A stretch of DNA of 62,285 bases from Caldilineales bacterium (GTDB lineage Bacteria; Chloroflexota; Anaerolineae; J102), in NCBI GenBank assembly GCA_024102915.1, contig JAGFJG010000129.1, positions 1 through 62,285 on the forward strand. Reading direction: 5' to 3'. Numbering within the stretch: the stretch's first letter is position 1; each line of letters opens with the position of its first letter. The position numbers and the translations under genes were made by a program. The notes beneath the pieces are model-generated. The model was not told the origin of the DNA, made no database searches, and saw nothing but the letters and a program-made list of their open reading frames with translations. Positions 47,784 through 58,151 of the stretch are shown piece after piece.

Positions 47784-47918
47784 GGAGTTCTCTCCTTCAT
47801 GAGCAGTGGGCGCCTGCAAAGCAGGCCGGTTGAGAAACGATTGGTATTGGTTTATTCAGATTAACTGTTTTGATTAGTGTTCTTGCTCACCTCCTACGAT
47901 CTAGAGCTGGGGCTGCTG

Positions 47919-48755
47919 CTACGCTTCCCAACTTGCCCATCTTTTACCGATAAAATAGAACAATACATAGAGGGAGATACCCATTGTGGCTACGATAACC
48001 AGGACGCTGAAAAAGCTGTCCATGCGTGCCAATGAAGAGTAGTACATCAAGCGATTGCCTAATCCGCTTCCACCGCCGACCATTTCAGCGCCTACTGCCG
48101 TGAGTAGGCCAAAAATGCCACCAACCATTAAACCAACAATGATCATCGGCAACGCCAGGGGAAAACGCACTTTGGCAAAAATCTGATAGGTCGAAGCGCC
48201 ATAGAGCCTTGCTAACGCCAGCTTTCCTGCATCGGTGCGTCGAAAACCCGTGGCAGCGTTAATCATCACCATGGGGCCGACTGCCAGAGTGACAGCGATG
48301 ATACGAGGCGTCTCGCCAAACCCGAACTGGAGGATCAATAAAGGTACCAGCGCCATCATAGGAGTTGTGACCAGGATCAATATATAGGGGGTCACAACTT
48401 TCTCGGCAAATGGAAATTGTGTGATCACGGCAGCAAGAAAGATGCCTAAGGTCGCACCAATCACATATCCTATGAGTAGATCGCGCAAAGTCGTGGCGAT
48501 GTGGGGACGCAGGGTGGGAAAGTTGTTGACTAAAGCTGTCGCAATTTCACTGGGTTTGGGAAAAACATACGTAGGAATGTCGAGGACTCGCACCAATAGT
48601 TCTGTACCCAGGATAACAGCGATTGCCAAACCGACGATGATGGCGAGCTGAGTACCTGCAAAATCGAGCGATGTTAATGCAGACCAGTTCGTAAGTCCGT
48701 CGCTCGGTGCACCTGAATCCTGAGAGCTTGAACCTTCTTTGGTAAGTTCAGCCAT
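47919..48755 (-). CDS. ABC transporter permease (SsuC/TauC-like)
   Basis: 278 aa, about six membrane helices. The cytoplasmic coupling loop AARLYGAS-like region reads LARLYGASTYQIFAKVRFPLALP, the EAA-type loop of binding-protein-dependent permeases. It lies between the binding lipoprotein and the ATPase and would carry the same substrate. Confidence 0.92.
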   Translation of the reverse strand: MAELTKEGSSSQDSGAPSDGLTNWSALTSLDFAGTQLAIIVGLAIAVILGTELLVRVLDIPTYVFPKPSEIATALVNNFPTLRPHIATTLRDLLIGYVIGATLGIFLAAVITQFPFAEKVVTPYILILVTTPMMALVPLLILQFGFGETPRIIAVTLAVGPMVMINAATGFRRTDAGKLALARLYGASTYQIFAKVRFPLALPMIIVGLMVGGIFGLLTAVGAEMVGGGSGLGNRLMYYSSLARMDSFFSVLVIVATMGISLYVLFYFIGKRWASWEA

Positions 48756-48853
48756 GATGAATCTCCTAAAAAATATCTCCTATTTACGAAAGGCGCTTGC
48801 GTGGCAATGACGTAAGTTTCTTTACGAAAATGAGGAAAGTTAGTTGAGTTGTC

Positions 48854-49669
48854 TCAATGAGCGTATTGATCAATTTCGTATTGACCCAATTTTACGGACT
48901 CATCAACGTCAGCATAGATGGTTTCTTTGATGTGACCTGTAAGTTCGAAGAAATGCGCTTCGGTCGTGATTGAAAGCGGGCGAGGACGGGGCAGGTCAAT
49001 TTCGAAGACTTTGGAATTACGGCCAGGGCGAGGCGTCATCACATAGATGCGATCGGATAGATAGACCGCCTCTGGGATCTGATGGGTAACAAACACGATC
49101 GTCTTCTGAGATGCTCCCCAAATATCGAGGAGCATCAGATTCATCTCATCCCGTGTGAAGGCATCAAGTGCACCGAAGGGTTCATCCATCAGAAGTACGT
49201 CAGGATCGTAGGCCAAGGCGCGCACGATTGAGGCGCGCTGTTGCATACCCCCCGATAACTCGCCTGGATGATGGCCTTCAAAACCAGTCAAAGCTGTCAT
49301 TTTGATCAATTCGTCGATGCGCTGCTGATAATCTTTGACCTTCAAGCCCATGATCTCAAAGGGGAAATGGATATTCATCCTGAGATTGCGCCACGGCAAT
49401 AGATTGGCGCTTTGAAAAACCATGCCCACCTCTTTGCGCGGGCCCATCACTTCCTGGCCGTTGATGGTGATGCTGCCAGACGTCAAGGGCCACAATGCCG
49501 CCATCGCCCACAACAGCGTGCTCTTCCCGCAACCGCTGGGGCCGACGATGGAAACAAATTCGCCTCGGTTGACATACATATCGAAGCCGCCCAGAGCTTC
49601 CACCGGGCCGCGGTCGCTCTCGAAGGTTTTTCTTGCGTTCTTGACTTGGATGACAGGCTCCTGGCTCAT
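48854..49669 (-). CDS. ABC transporter ATP-binding protein (SsuB/TauB-like)
   Basis: 271 aa from ATG 49669; a GTG at 49681 would add four residues. Walker A GPSGCGKSTLL, signature LSGGMQQRASIVRAL, Walker B VLLMDEPFGALDAF and the switch region VTHQIPEAVYLSD are all present. It is the second gene of the cluster, just after the ROK regulator. Its sequence is of the nitrate/sulfonate/taurine group. Confidence 0.93.
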   Translation of the reverse strand: MSQEPVIQVKNARKTFESDRGPVEALGGFDMYVNRGEFVSIVGPSGCGKSTLLWAMAALWPLTSGSITINGQEVMGPRKEVGMVFQSANLLPWRNLRMNIHFPFEIMGLKVKDYQQRIDELIKMTALTGFEGHHPGELSGGMQQRASIVRALAYDPDVLLMDEPFGALDAFTRDEMNLMLLDIWGASQKTIVFVTHQIPEAVYLSDRIYVMTPRPGRNSKVFEIDLPRPRPLSITTEAHFFELTGHIKETIYADVDESVKLGQYEIDQYAH

Positions 49670-49727
49670 CGCGTGGATCACCTCTGCTGCATTGGAATTG
49701 AAAATCGATAGTTAGGGTTGGCGTTGT

Positions 49728-50966
49728 TCAGACTTGGGATGGCTGTACAAACAGGGCATCGCTGGTCTCGCGCAGGGCCGCGGCCACCGCCCCGAATATC
49801 ACGGCATCCAATCGTAATTCGGACACGACGATATCCGGCATGTGCGGGATCAGCCCATTGAGGCGATTCTGGATCGGCTCGATAAAAAGATCAGCATACT
49901 CGGCCAGTTCGCCGCTGATGATGATGCGTTCGGGTGCGATCAGGCTGGCAAGATTGGCAATCGCCAGGGTCAGATAATCGATCGTTTCAGCGACCACCGC
50001 CGCGGCCAGGGCGTCGCCCTGCCGGGCTGCCGATAAGATCGCACCGACCGTCAACGGTTTCGGCTCTTTCCCATTACCCGACGATTCCCGAAGCGAAGTC
50101 CTCTCCCCGGCGTTGATGCGCGCCCGCGCCCGCTGGATGATGCCCAGGCTGCCGGCCAGCCCCTCCATACAACCGAATGTGTCATACTTCTGGCCCAGGT
50201 AGCGCTCACTGGGGATCATGTATCCGATCTCACCAGCCGCGCTGCCCGCCCCCCGATAGAGTCTGCCGTTCAGGATCAGGCCGGAACCGATGCCCTCGCC
50301 CAGTGAGATGCACACCAGATTATCCAATCCGCGCCCCGCCCCGCGCCAGCTTTCGCCCAAAGCGATCAGATTGACCTCATTTTCGATCAGCACCGGGACG
50401 CCGAGTTGCTCTTCCAATATGCGTTTGAGCGGCAGGTTTTGCCAGCCGAGCGTGGGCGACCATACCACAACGCCCTGGGGATAGAGAACAATCGAGGGTG
50501 CGCCCACGGCCACGCCGCGCACTCGCAAACCCTGCGCTTCGGCCTGTTCCATCAGTTCGGTCACCAGGGCGACCAACTCTTCCACGCCCCTGTCTCCAGC
50601 CACAGAGTCGCTGGTGCGCCGGGCCAGCACTTTGCCGCTCAGATTAGCCAAGGCCCCGGTCATCTGCTGGCCGATGTACACGCCAATCACCGATCCGGCG
50701 CTGGCGTTGAATTCCAACAGGGTGGGGGGACGACCGCCGGTGGAGCTTCCCGCCTCTCGCTCCAAAACCAGGCCGCTGTCGATCAGGCTGGCCGTGATGC
50801 GCGTGATGGTGGGGGCGCTGAGCCGGGAATGCCGGGCGATTTCCGAGCGCGCCATCGGCCCTTCTTCCCGCAGAAGTTTGAGTACAGCCGATTCATTCAC
50901 CTTGCGCAGAAGCGCTGCATTACCCGTACGGCTCAAGTTGACATCCTTGTCAGAAAGAGGGCGCAT
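49728..50966 (-). CDS. ROK-family transcriptional regulator (NagC/XylR type)
   Basis: 412 aa. Residues about 20-75 form a winged helix-turn-helix (PMARSEIARHSRLSAPTITRI) as in NagC, XylR and Mlc. The rest is a ROK sugar-binding domain with ENEVNLIALGE, SLGEGIGSGLILNG and GEIGYM. The family zinc motif (GH..., then CxCGxxGC) has decayed: His is Tyr (GEIGYM) and only one Cys (FGCMEG) remains. So it is a regulator without the structural zinc. It heads the minus-strand catabolic cluster and probably represses it until an (amino)sugar ligand appears. Confidence 0.9.
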   Translation of the reverse strand: MRPLSDKDVNLSRTGNAALLRKVNESAVLKLLREEGPMARSEIARHSRLSAPTITRITASLIDSGLVLEREAGSSTGGRPPTLLEFNASAGSVIGVYIGQQMTGALANLSGKVLARRTSDSVAGDRGVEELVALVTELMEQAEAQGLRVRGVAVGAPSIVLYPQGVVVWSPTLGWQNLPLKRILEEQLGVPVLIENEVNLIALGESWRGAGRGLDNLVCISLGEGIGSGLILNGRLYRGAGSAAGEIGYMIPSERYLGQKYDTFGCMEGLAGSLGIIQRARARINAGERTSLRESSGNGKEPKPLTVGAILSAARQGDALAAAVVAETIDYLTLAIANLASLIAPERIIISGELAEYADLFIEPIQNRLNGLIPHMPDIVVSELRLDAVIFGAVAAALRETSDALFVQPSQV

Positions 50967-51000
50967 TCGAGCGCCCAGTTGGCGGGGGAAATCAATCTTG

Positions 51001-51042
51001 CTTTCTGAAAGAAAGTATATCGGGAAGAGGCGAGGTTGTCAA
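51001..51042 (-). promoter_or_regulatory. Promoter and candidate operator of the ROK-headed cluster
   Basis: On the minus strand TTGACA (51037-51042), 17 bp, TATACT (51014-51019). Overlapping and following the -10 box is CTTTCTTTCAGAAAG (51001-51015), a short palindrome that could bind the ROK protein. The gene-free stretch 50967-51286 also holds a hairpin repeat at 51083-51130. Confidence 0.72.
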
Positions 51043-51082
51043 TCCCGAATTTCGCAGCAAACTAAATTTCCGGGAGATTTAC

Positions 51083-51130
51083 GCCCTCATCCCCCGGCCC
51101 CTTCTCCCAGGCCGAGAGAAGGGGAGAAAC
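51083..51130. repeat. C/G-rich hairpin repeat (CCCCTTCTC / GAGAAGGGG)
   Basis: CCCTCATCCCCCGGCCCC leads into a 9-bp stem (51098-51106 with 51116-51124). I recall this CCCCTTCTCCC-type hairpin from many bacterial genomes; it is not tied to a gene here. Confidence 0.6.
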
Positions 51131-51286
51131 CGCACCAACATATCGCCAGCTTCCCACATGACGCACGTCATTGACGCGCCCGCCCAGGCCCGCTATGATG
51201 GCGACAACAACTGGCGTATCGACCTAATCCACTCCTTCCGCCCGACCTGCCACAGCAGCCATGTCTTCGCAGACCCTGAACCAGGA

Positions 51287-52906
51287 ATGAACACCCTCCC
51301 CCGCACCCTGATTCTGATCGCCCTCTGCCTGCTGCTGATTTCCTGCCAGGCGGCGGACGGATCAGGCCAGCTCGACGCCAGCGCCCTCCTCGGCCAATTC
51401 GTCGTCACCTATACACCCACGGCGACGGCCACGCCCGCCGCTACCGCCACGCCGGAACCCACGCATACCCCGACCGTTATCGCCACCCCCACCACTGTGG
51501 ACACGCCCACGGCCACGGTCGCCCCGGCGTCGCCCACGCCCATGCCGCTGGCCTTTGCCCAGGCTGTGGCCACCGGCCCCACCAACCTGCGCGACGGTCC
51601 CGGCACCAATTACGCCCGCGTGGGCGGTCTGCAGGCGGGCGACGCCCTGCGCATCATCGGCAAAAATCCAGCGGGCGACTGGTGGCAGCTTGCCCGCCCC
51701 AATGGCGAGCCGGTGTGGATTTACGCCCCCATCGTACGGGCGCAAGGGTCATTGGACGGCATCGAAGTGGCGGCCAACATCCCGGAACCGCCGCCCACGC
51801 CCGTGCCCGCACCCGCCAGCGCCGCCCCGGCTGCCTCAACCGCCCCGTCCCCACGCCCGGCCACCGGCGGCAGCTTCGGCTACGGCGTGCAAATCCAGCC
51901 CTATTACGGCGCGGACATCACCGCCGCGGCCAACGCCATCAAAGACCTGGGCTTCAATTGGGTGAAATGGCAGGTGCTGTGGCGGGATATCGAGAAAGCG
52001 CCGGGCCAGTTCGATTGGGGGGAGCAGGATCATCTGGTGGGGTTCTTCAGCGGCCAGGGCATCAATGTGCTTAGCTCGGTGGTGAAGGCGCCGGAATGGG
52101 CGCGCCCCGCCGATGCCGACCTGGGCGTGGAAGGCCCGCCCGCCGACCCGCAAACATTCGCCAATTTCCTGGGCGCGTTCGCCGGGCATTATTGCGGCCG
52201 GGTCAGGGCTATCGAGGTGTGGAACGAGCAAAACCTGCACTACGAATGGGGCAACGAGCCGCTGGACGCCGCCCGTTACATGGATTTGCTCAAGCGCTCG
52301 TATGCGGCGATCAAGGCCGCCTGCCCGCAAATGACCGTGGTCAGCGGAGCGCTGACGCCCGTCGGCGACTATGGCAATCTGGCCGTCGATGACTTCCGCT
52401 ATTTGGAAGCGATGTATCAGCACGGACTTAAGGGCGTGTCCGACGCCATCGGCGCTCACCCCAGCGGCTACAATGTCCCGCCCAATCTCACCTGGCAGCA
52501 GGCTTGCGGGTTCGTCTCTAGCGAAAACGCCCAGTTCATGGGGCCATGCGACACGCCGCATCATTCCTGGTCGGCGCGTTCCACCCTGGAAGGCTATCGC
52601 AACATCATGCTCAAATACGGCGATGGGGCCAAGCGCATCTGGCCGACCGAATTCGGTTGGGCCGCGGGCGGGGCCTTCGACGGCAATTACATGTACGCCA
52701 ACGACAACACCTACGACGAGCAGGCGCGGTGGACGCGTGATTTCTATCAGATGATGAAAAATTGGGGCTATGTAGGCCCGGCCTTCCTCTGGAACCTGAA
52801 TTTCGCCACCACCAATCCCGGCAGCCAGCTCGCCCAGTGGAGTATCCTCGACCAGTTCGGCGGCCCCGGCCAGACCTACGAAGCGTTGAAGTGGATGCCG
52901 AAATAA
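51287..52906 (+). CDS. Lipoprotein with SH3 domain and clan-A glycosidase domain
   Basis: 539 aa from ATG 51287; the longer frame from 51158 is not supported. Residues 1-20 are a signal peptide with lipobox LLISC. Thr-Pro-Ala linker follows, then an SH3 domain with TNLRDGPGTNYARVGG near residues 95-155. The rest is a TIM-barrel glycosidase of clan A (GH5/GH39-like) with VWNEQNLHYEWG (acid/base Glu) and IWPTEFGW (nucleophile Glu). It is probably a cell-surface glycan hydrolase. The AGGA before the start is very close, so the start is somewhat uncertain. Confidence 0.85.
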   Translation: MNTLPRTLILIALCLLLISCQAADGSGQLDASALLGQFVVTYTPTATATPAATATPEPTHTPTVIATPTTVDTPTATVAPASPTPMPLAFAQAVATGPTNLRDGPGTNYARVGGLQAGDALRIIGKNPAGDWWQLARPNGEPVWIYAPIVRAQGSLDGIEVAANIPEPPPTPVPAPASAAPAASTAPSPRPATGGSFGYGVQIQPYYGADITAAANAIKDLGFNWVKWQVLWRDIEKAPGQFDWGEQDHLVGFFSGQGINVLSSVVKAPEWARPADADLGVEGPPADPQTFANFLGAFAGHYCGRVRAIEVWNEQNLHYEWGNEPLDAARYMDLLKRSYAAIKAACPQMTVVSGALTPVGDYGNLAVDDFRYLEAMYQHGLKGVSDAIGAHPSGYNVPPNLTWQQACGFVSSENAQFMGPCDTPHHSWSARSTLEGYRNIMLKYGDGAKRIWPTEFGWAAGGAFDGNYMYANDNTYDEQARWTRDFYQMMKNWGYVGPAFLWNLNFATTNPGSQLAQWSILDQFGGPGQTYEALKWMPK

Positions 52907-52925
52907 AGTCCGGGCGTTAGGGCCT

Positions 52926-53011
52926 TGACGATGGTCGACGGACGATAAATGGCGGATCGCTTTTGCCGAAGTTTTTGCCATCATCCATCGCCCGGGGTCA
53001 ACCATCTTAGA
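52926..53011. repeat. Boundary micro-repeat, inverted (GATGGTCGACGG / GGTCAACCATC)
   Basis: GACGATGGTCGACGGACGAT and ATCATCCATCGCCC, GGTCAACCATC are inverted copies. The stretch 52907-53292 has no gene: this repeat, about 200 bp of unremarkable sequence, then the promoter and leader of the ABC gene. Confidence 0.6.
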
Positions 53012-53221
53012 ATCAGGGGAACGGGTTGTCCGGGCCTAAGAAATCGGATAGGGCCAGCGGCGAGTCGCCCGCAAACCCATTACGACCCAATGCACGATGA
53101 CCGGGGCCGCAAAGCCTTGCGCCCCAGCCCGTCCTCTGATTGCCGCTTTCGCCCCAATCGTTGCGCAGTCGGCCCTTCTAATTTGGCAACCTGGGAAAGC
53201 GCAACGCCGTATAGCGACCGA

Positions 53222-53230
53222 TGGTACAAT
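53222..53230 (+). promoter_or_regulatory. Extended -10-like promoter of the ABC-FtsX pair
   Basis: TGGTACAAT, with transcription expected near 53237, just before the G-free leader. Confidence 0.5.
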
Positions 53231-53240
53231 CAAATCCCCG

Positions 53241-53292
53241 CCCAACCAACAAACCAACTCTTACCATCTCCCCATCCCCCATTCCCAACCTC
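53241..53292 (+). repeat. G-free leader repeat (CCAACCAAC unit)
   Basis: Fifty-two bases directly before the ATG contain no G at all: CCCAACCAACAAACCAACTC followed by C/T/A-rich sequence. No Shine-Dalgarno sequence is possible here. Confidence 0.85.
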
Positions 53293-53991
53293 ATGCCCCA
53301 ACCCATCATCGACGCCCAAAACGTTCATAAATCATTCCGCACCGGCAAGGTCGAAGTCCACGCCCTTCGCGGGATCAATCTGGCGGTGGAGCCAGGGGAA
53401 ATGGTCGCCATTATGGGGCCGTCGGGCTGCGGCAAAACCACCATGCTCAATTGCCTGTCCGGGCTGGATGAATTCGATGAGGGCGAGGTGTTCATCGAGG
53501 GCGTCAATCTGCAGGAGATGGGCGATCGCAAGCGCACCAGCTATCGGGCTGAGCGCATGGGCTTCGTCTTCCAGACCTTCAATCTCCTGCCCGTGATCTC
53601 CGCCGTCGAGAACGTGGAACTGCCTTTGCTGGTCAGCGGCGTCAAGCCGAAAGACGCGCGGCAGCGGGCGCTGGATGCCCTGGCGCAGGTGGGATTGTCC
53701 GACCGCGCCGACCATCGCCCCGCCGAACTCTCCGCCGGGCAGCGCCAGCGAGTGACCATCGCCCGGGCGCTGATCAACAACCCCGCCATCGTCTGGGCCG
53801 ACGAGCCCACCGGCAATCTCGATAGCGAATCCGCCGAGGATGTCATGGAACTCCTGCGCAAACTGAACGACGAACAGAACCAGACTTTGATCGTCGTCAC
53901 GCACAACCGCGAGATCGGCGAGCTTTGCGACCGCATCGTGCGTATGCGGGATGGCCAGGTGCTCGACGACGGGCGCAACGGGCGGGCATGA
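53293..53991 (+). CDS. ABC transporter ATP-binding protein (LolD/MacB type)
   Basis: 232 aa from ATG 53293. Walker [19 protein letters not shown], signature [16 protein letters not shown] (LSGGQ variant with Ala), Walker [15 protein letters not shown], and [15 protein letters not shown]. This type of ATPase works with FtsX-like permeases in mechanotransmission or lipid/lipoprotein handling. Its stop codon overlaps the start of the permease gene (ATGA at 53988). Confidence 0.93.
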   Translation: MPQPIIDAQNVHKSFRTGKVEVHALRGINLAVEPGEMVAIMGPSGCGKTTMLNCLSGLDEFDEGEVFIEGVNLQEMGDRKRTSYRAERMGFVFQTFNLLPVISAVENVELPLLVSGVKPKDARQRALDALAQVGLSDRADHRPAELSAGQRQRVTIARALINNPAIVWADEPTGNLDSESAEDVMELLRKLNDEQNQTLIVVTHNREIGELCDRIVRMRDGQVLDDGRNGRA

Positions 53992-56900
53992 TGGGCAACC
54001 TGTCCTGGCTTGAGATCGCCAGCATCATTCTGTTGGCCGGCGTGGGCCTGATCCTGCTGGCCATGGTGGTGCTCGCCATCCGCAACCCCGTGCTGATGAA
54101 ACTGGGCCTGCGCAACATCACTCGCCGCCCCGCCCAAACCTTCCTCATCATCCTCGGCCTCACTCTCAGCACGATCATCTTCATCGCCTCGCTCAGTCTG
54201 GGCGACACCCTGAATTATTCGGTGCAGCGCAACGCCATCGACGCCTATGGCGAGGTGGACGAGGTCATCGCCCCGCCGCTGATCTCAGCCCTGGCCGGGT
54301 TCGCAGAAGACAATACCGCCATCGACGATCCCGCCACTGAGACCGAAGAAAACCTGAACAATCTGCTCGAAGGCGGGCTGACCAGCGCTCTGACGGTGTT
54401 GGAAGGCGGCCTGTTCGGGATCAGCGAGGAGCGTTATCTGCAATTGCAGGCCGAGGCCGAAAGCGAGCCGCTGATCGACGCCGTGGCCGGTTCCATCCTC
54501 TTCCCCACCATCATTCGGGATGTGAACAGGGGCCAGGGCGAGCCGCTCGGCTTTATCTTCGCCGTGGATTCCGCCTATGACCAGAACTTCGGATTGACCA
54601 GCGTTGATGGCAAGCCGGTGGACATGGCCAGCCTGCAACCAGGCGTAGGCGTGCTTTTCGCCCAGGTCGCCAATCTGATCGCAGCCGCCAACGAGGCTGG
54701 CTCCGATTTGGGACTGGAGGGATTCAGTCTCACCGATGCGGTTTTGGCTGTGGCGGGCGGGGCGGCCGCTCTGACGGCGGCGGCCAGCGGCGAGGGCATC
54801 GATCTAGCGACAATTGATATCGATCTGGCGACGCTGCAATCGCTTGGCATCGACACCGCACCGTTGGAAGACGCCGGCATCGACAGCCTCAATTTGGAGA
54901 CGCTGGGGTTCGGCCCGGAACGCTTACAGGCTCTGGGCGTGACGACGACCACCCTCAATCTCGACACATTCGGCATCGACGCCTCCGGCGTGCAGTCGAC
55001 CACGACCAACCTGCTCAGTGCGATCAACCTCAACACCCTCGGCTCGGACATCGACCGCAATCTGGCCCAGGTCGGGCTGCAACTGCGCCAGGGCGACATC
55101 TATCTCAACCGTTTGGGGGCCGAGCAATTGGACGCGCAGGTGGGGGATGTGCTGGAGGTGTTCATCGGCCCGCTGCCGATCCGTTTCCGGGTCAGGGCGA
55201 TTGTGGAGGAAGCGGGGCCGGTGGGGGCATTGCTGCCGGTGGTGATGATGCCGCTGGAGGAAGCTCAGAAGCTGTTGTTCATGCGGGGCAAGGTCAACAA
55301 TGTGTTGATCTCTAATTTGGGCGACGAGGTGGAGGGGCTGCAATATGCGGACGAGGTGAGCGAACGCCTGCGGGTGCTGGCGATGGACCCGGCAACGGTC
55401 GAAAATGCGGTCGATATCCTGCGCCGACCTCAGGTACGGACAATCCTGGACAGACGCGCGGCCCAGGCTGAGGAGGAGGTCGTCGATCAGGTGGAAGGCC
55501 CGCCGCCGGTGATCGCCAACCTGATCATCAATATCGCCGGATTCGATGAACTCGCCCGCCAGGTCAAGACCCTGCCTGCCGAACTGGACAAAACCGGCGT
55601 CAGCGACGAATTGCGCACATTGCTGGCAAACGACGGCGTGCGCGGCTGGCTGCGTGAGCTGGATCTGACGAACCAGGACGCCACCGATCTGGACCGGGCT
55701 TTGCGGGCGCTGAACGAATTCGACTTGCTCGCTCCCCTCAACAAATCGACCATCGTCACCGCCGCCACCGTGGGCGGGACGGTGTTCACCTCGGTTTTTA
55801 CGCTGTTTGGGGCGCTGTCGATCCTGGCGGCGATCCTGCTGATTTTCCTCATCTTCATCATGCTGGCCGCGGAGCGCCGCAGCGAGATCGGCATCGCTCG
55901 CGCCATCGGCGTGCAGCGCCGCAATGTGGTGCAGATGTTTGTGGCCGAGGGACTGGTCTATGATCTGGCGGCAGCGGCGCTGGGCGTGTTGATCGGCCTG
56001 GCTGTGTCCTATGCCATGATCGGCTTTATCGGCGGGCTGTTCAACAATGTCGTCTCTCAATTGGGCGGCCAGAGCAGCATCTTCAGCTTCTATTTCCGCA
56101 CCGCGCCGACCTCTATCGTCATCGCCTACGCTGCCGGCGTCATCTTCACCTTTTTCATCGTCACTCTGGCTTCCTGGCGAGCCAGCCGCCTGAACATTGT
56201 GGCGGCGATCCGTGATCTGCCGGAAGAAGGCGACGGCGGCGATGATGTTTCCGCCGTGCGGCTATGGCGATTGCTGATCGGCCCCGTTCTGCTATTTGCC
56301 GGCATCGCCCTATTGATCAGCGCCAACGGCCAGACGCGTGATGCCATCCGCCTGGGCGTCACCCTGGCTGTGGTGGGGCTGAGCCTGTTCGCCGGAACCG
56401 TGCTGCAAAGCTCGCCCATGCGCCGCGAGCAGGTGCAACGGCTGGTTTACACCAGCATCGGCCTGACCCTGATCATCGTGTGGGGCACGCCGTGGACGCG
56501 CTGGCTGGGCATCTCCGACAGCCTGTTCGAGCAAGACCTCACCCTCGCCATGATCTCCTTCACCCTCACCGGGCCGCTGGTCATCCTCGGCGCTATCCTG
56601 GTGGTGATGTTCAATGCCGACGCCTGGACATGGGCAATCAATCGCGTGTTGGGCGGGATCGGCGTGCTCTCGCCCGTGCTGAAAACGGCCATCGCCTATC
56701 CCCTCAGCACGCGTTTCCGCACCGGCGTGACCATGCTGCTCTTCGCCATGGTGATCAGCACGGTAACGATCATGTCGATCGTCATCGATGCCGTGCATAC
56801 GCTCGTCGAACCGGATGAGATCAGCACAGCCGGATTCGAGATCGAGGCCGGATTCTCGTTGCTCAGCTTTTTCGATCCTATGGAAGACCTGGCCGCCGAG

Positions 56901-57977
56901 ATCGCAGCCAATCCTGATTTTCCTCAAAACGAGATCGCTGCCGTGGGCGGGATCAACACCCAGTTCTTGCAAGCGCAGCAGGTTGCAGGCGAATCGGGGA
57001 GCGAGCGATGGCGATTCACGATGATGACCGGGGTTACGCCCGGCTATATCGACCAGGCAGAGCAAGTTTATAGCTTCAGCCACCGCGCCGCCGGTTACGC
57101 CAGCGACGCCGATGTGTGGCGGGCATTGCGAGAAAGGGACGATGTGGCTATCGCTACCGCCGATGCCGTGAGCAAGGATGGGGATGAGCGGCGTGGGCCG
57201 GGCGGGGGTGAATTCGATGGCGATTTCCCCAGCGGCTTTAGGCTCACGGGCATCGATCCTGATGCCAGCACTTTGCCGGAAGTCAGGCTGGCGCTGCGCG
57301 AATCCGAAGAGGCGACAGACGAGCACACCGTGCAGGTCATCGGCGTTCTGGCGGAGCCCTTCACCGTCGCTGGCATGGGGATTCAGACCAATATCCGGGC
57401 GCTCGATGCCATTCTCGGCGAGCAAACCAATGCGGACACGTACTATGTGAAGGTGAGAGAGGGAGCGGACGTTGACGCCGTTGCGGCCGAATTGGAGCGC
57501 GCTTTCCTGGGGAATGCCCTCAATGCCACGGTCATGGCCGAGAGCAACGCCGCCGCCCAGGCGGTGACCGGCGGCATCCTGCGATTGTTCCAGGGGTTCC
57601 TGGCTCTGGGCCTGTTAGTGGGCATCGCCGCCCTGGGGGTGATCAGTACGCGCAGCGTGGTCGAGCGCCGCCAACAGGTGGGGATGTTGCGGGCGATCGG
57701 TTTCCAATCCAATATGGTGGCTTTCTCCTTTCTGCTCGAATCCAGCTTCGTCGCCCTTACCGGCATCCTGATCGGCGTGATCGGCGGCGTGGTTTTGGGC
57801 CAGAATATCGTCAGCATTTTCTTCAATTCCATCCTGCCCGACCGGAGCTTCCCCATCCCCTGGCTGCAGATCGGCATCATCGTTCTGGCCGCTTACGGCT
57901 TTTCATTGCTAACGACGTTGCTGCCCGCGTATCAAGCCTCGCGTATTTATCCGGCGGAGGCGTTGCGGTACGAGTAG
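53988..57977 (+). CDS. Large FtsX-like ABC permease (two FtsX domains)
   Basis: 1329 aa from ATG 53988, which overlaps the ATPase stop by ATGA; ATG 53991 is equally possible. Two membrane helices near the N-terminus (residues about 10-30 and 45-65), a long extracellular segment, a first FtsX domain near residue 590-740 ([23 protein letters not shown]) and a second at the C-terminus ([24 protein letters not shown]). Between about residues 279 and 334 lies a Leu-repeat stretch ([20 protein letters not shown]). It would work with the ATPase to move lipids or lipoproteins or to act as a mechanical switch at the surface. Much larger than the common 400-850 aa. Confidence 0.9.
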   Translation: MMGNLSWLEIASIILLAGVGLILLAMVVLAIRNPVLMKLGLRNITRRPAQTFLIILGLTLSTIIFIASLSLGDTLNYSVQRNAIDAYGEVDEVIAPPLISALAGFAEDNTAIDDPATETEENLNNLLEGGLTSALTVLEGGLFGISEERYLQLQAEAESEPLIDAVAGSILFPTIIRDVNRGQGEPLGFIFAVDSAYDQNFGLTSVDGKPVDMASLQPGVGVLFAQVANLIAAANEAGSDLGLEGFSLTDAVLAVAGGAAALTAAASGEGIDLATIDIDLATLQSLGIDTAPLEDAGIDSLNLETLGFGPERLQALGVTTTTLNLDTFGIDASGVQSTTTNLLSAINLNTLGSDIDRNLAQVGLQLRQGDIYLNRLGAEQLDAQVGDVLEVFIGPLPIRFRVRAIVEEAGPVGALLPVVMMPLEEAQKLLFMRGKVNNVLISNLGDEVEGLQYADEVSERLRVLAMDPATVENAVDILRRPQVRTILDRRAAQAEEEVVDQVEGPPPVIANLIINIAGFDELARQVKTLPAELDKTGVSDELRTLLANDGVRGWLRELDLTNQDATDLDRALRALNEFDLLAPLNKSTIVTAATVGGTVFTSVFTLFGALSILAAILLIFLIFIMLAAERRSEIGIARAIGVQRRNVVQMFVAEGLVYDLAAAALGVLIGLAVSYAMIGFIGGLFNNVVSQLGGQSSIFSFYFRTAPTSIVIAYAAGVIFTFFIVTLASWRASRLNIVAAIRDLPEEGDGGDDVSAVRLWRLLIGPVLLFAGIALLISANGQTRDAIRLGVTLAVVGLSLFAGTVLQSSPMRREQVQRLVYTSIGLTLIIVWGTPWTRWLGISDSLFEQDLTLAMISFTLTGPLVILGAILVVMFNADAWTWAINRVLGGIGVLSPVLKTAIAYPLSTRFRTGVTMLLFAMVISTVTIMSIVIDAVHTLVEPDEISTAGFEIEAGFSLLSFFDPMEDLAAEIAANPDFPQNEIAAVGGINTQFLQAQQVAGESGSERWRFTMMTGVTPGYIDQAEQVYSFSHRAAGYASDADVWRALRERDDVAIATADAVSKDGDERRGPGGGEFDGDFPSGFRLTGIDPDASTLPEVRLALRESEEATDEHTVQVIGVLAEPFTVAGMGIQTNIRALDAILGEQTNADTYYVKVREGADVDAVAAELERAFLGNALNATVMAESNAAAQAVTGGILRLFQGFLALGLLVGIAALGVISTRSVVERRQQVGMLRAIGFQSNMVAFSFLLESSFVALTGILIGVIGGVVLGQNIVSIFFNSILPDRSFPIPWLQIGIIVLAAYGFSLLTTLLPAYQASRIYPAEALRYE

Positions 57978-58004
57978 GGGATGGCGATCGGGGATAGCGA
58001 TTTC
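57977..58004. repeat. Boundary micro-repeat (GGGGATGGCGAT / GGGGATAGCGAT)
   Basis: Two near-identical 12-base units right after the FtsX-like stop; the remaining gap to the P450 gene shows no sure promoter. Confidence 0.5.
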
Positions 58005-58151
58005 GCGTGCGTTGAGTTTTCGGGGCGCAGACGAGATATTCAACAGTCAATATCCTAGCCCGTTTCCCCTGGCGGCAGTTTTCGTTTATGATGGCGGGCG
58101 TAGTTTTTCCGGACTTTGGCCGTTCGAACCACCGCTCGCAGGGATTGGCCC

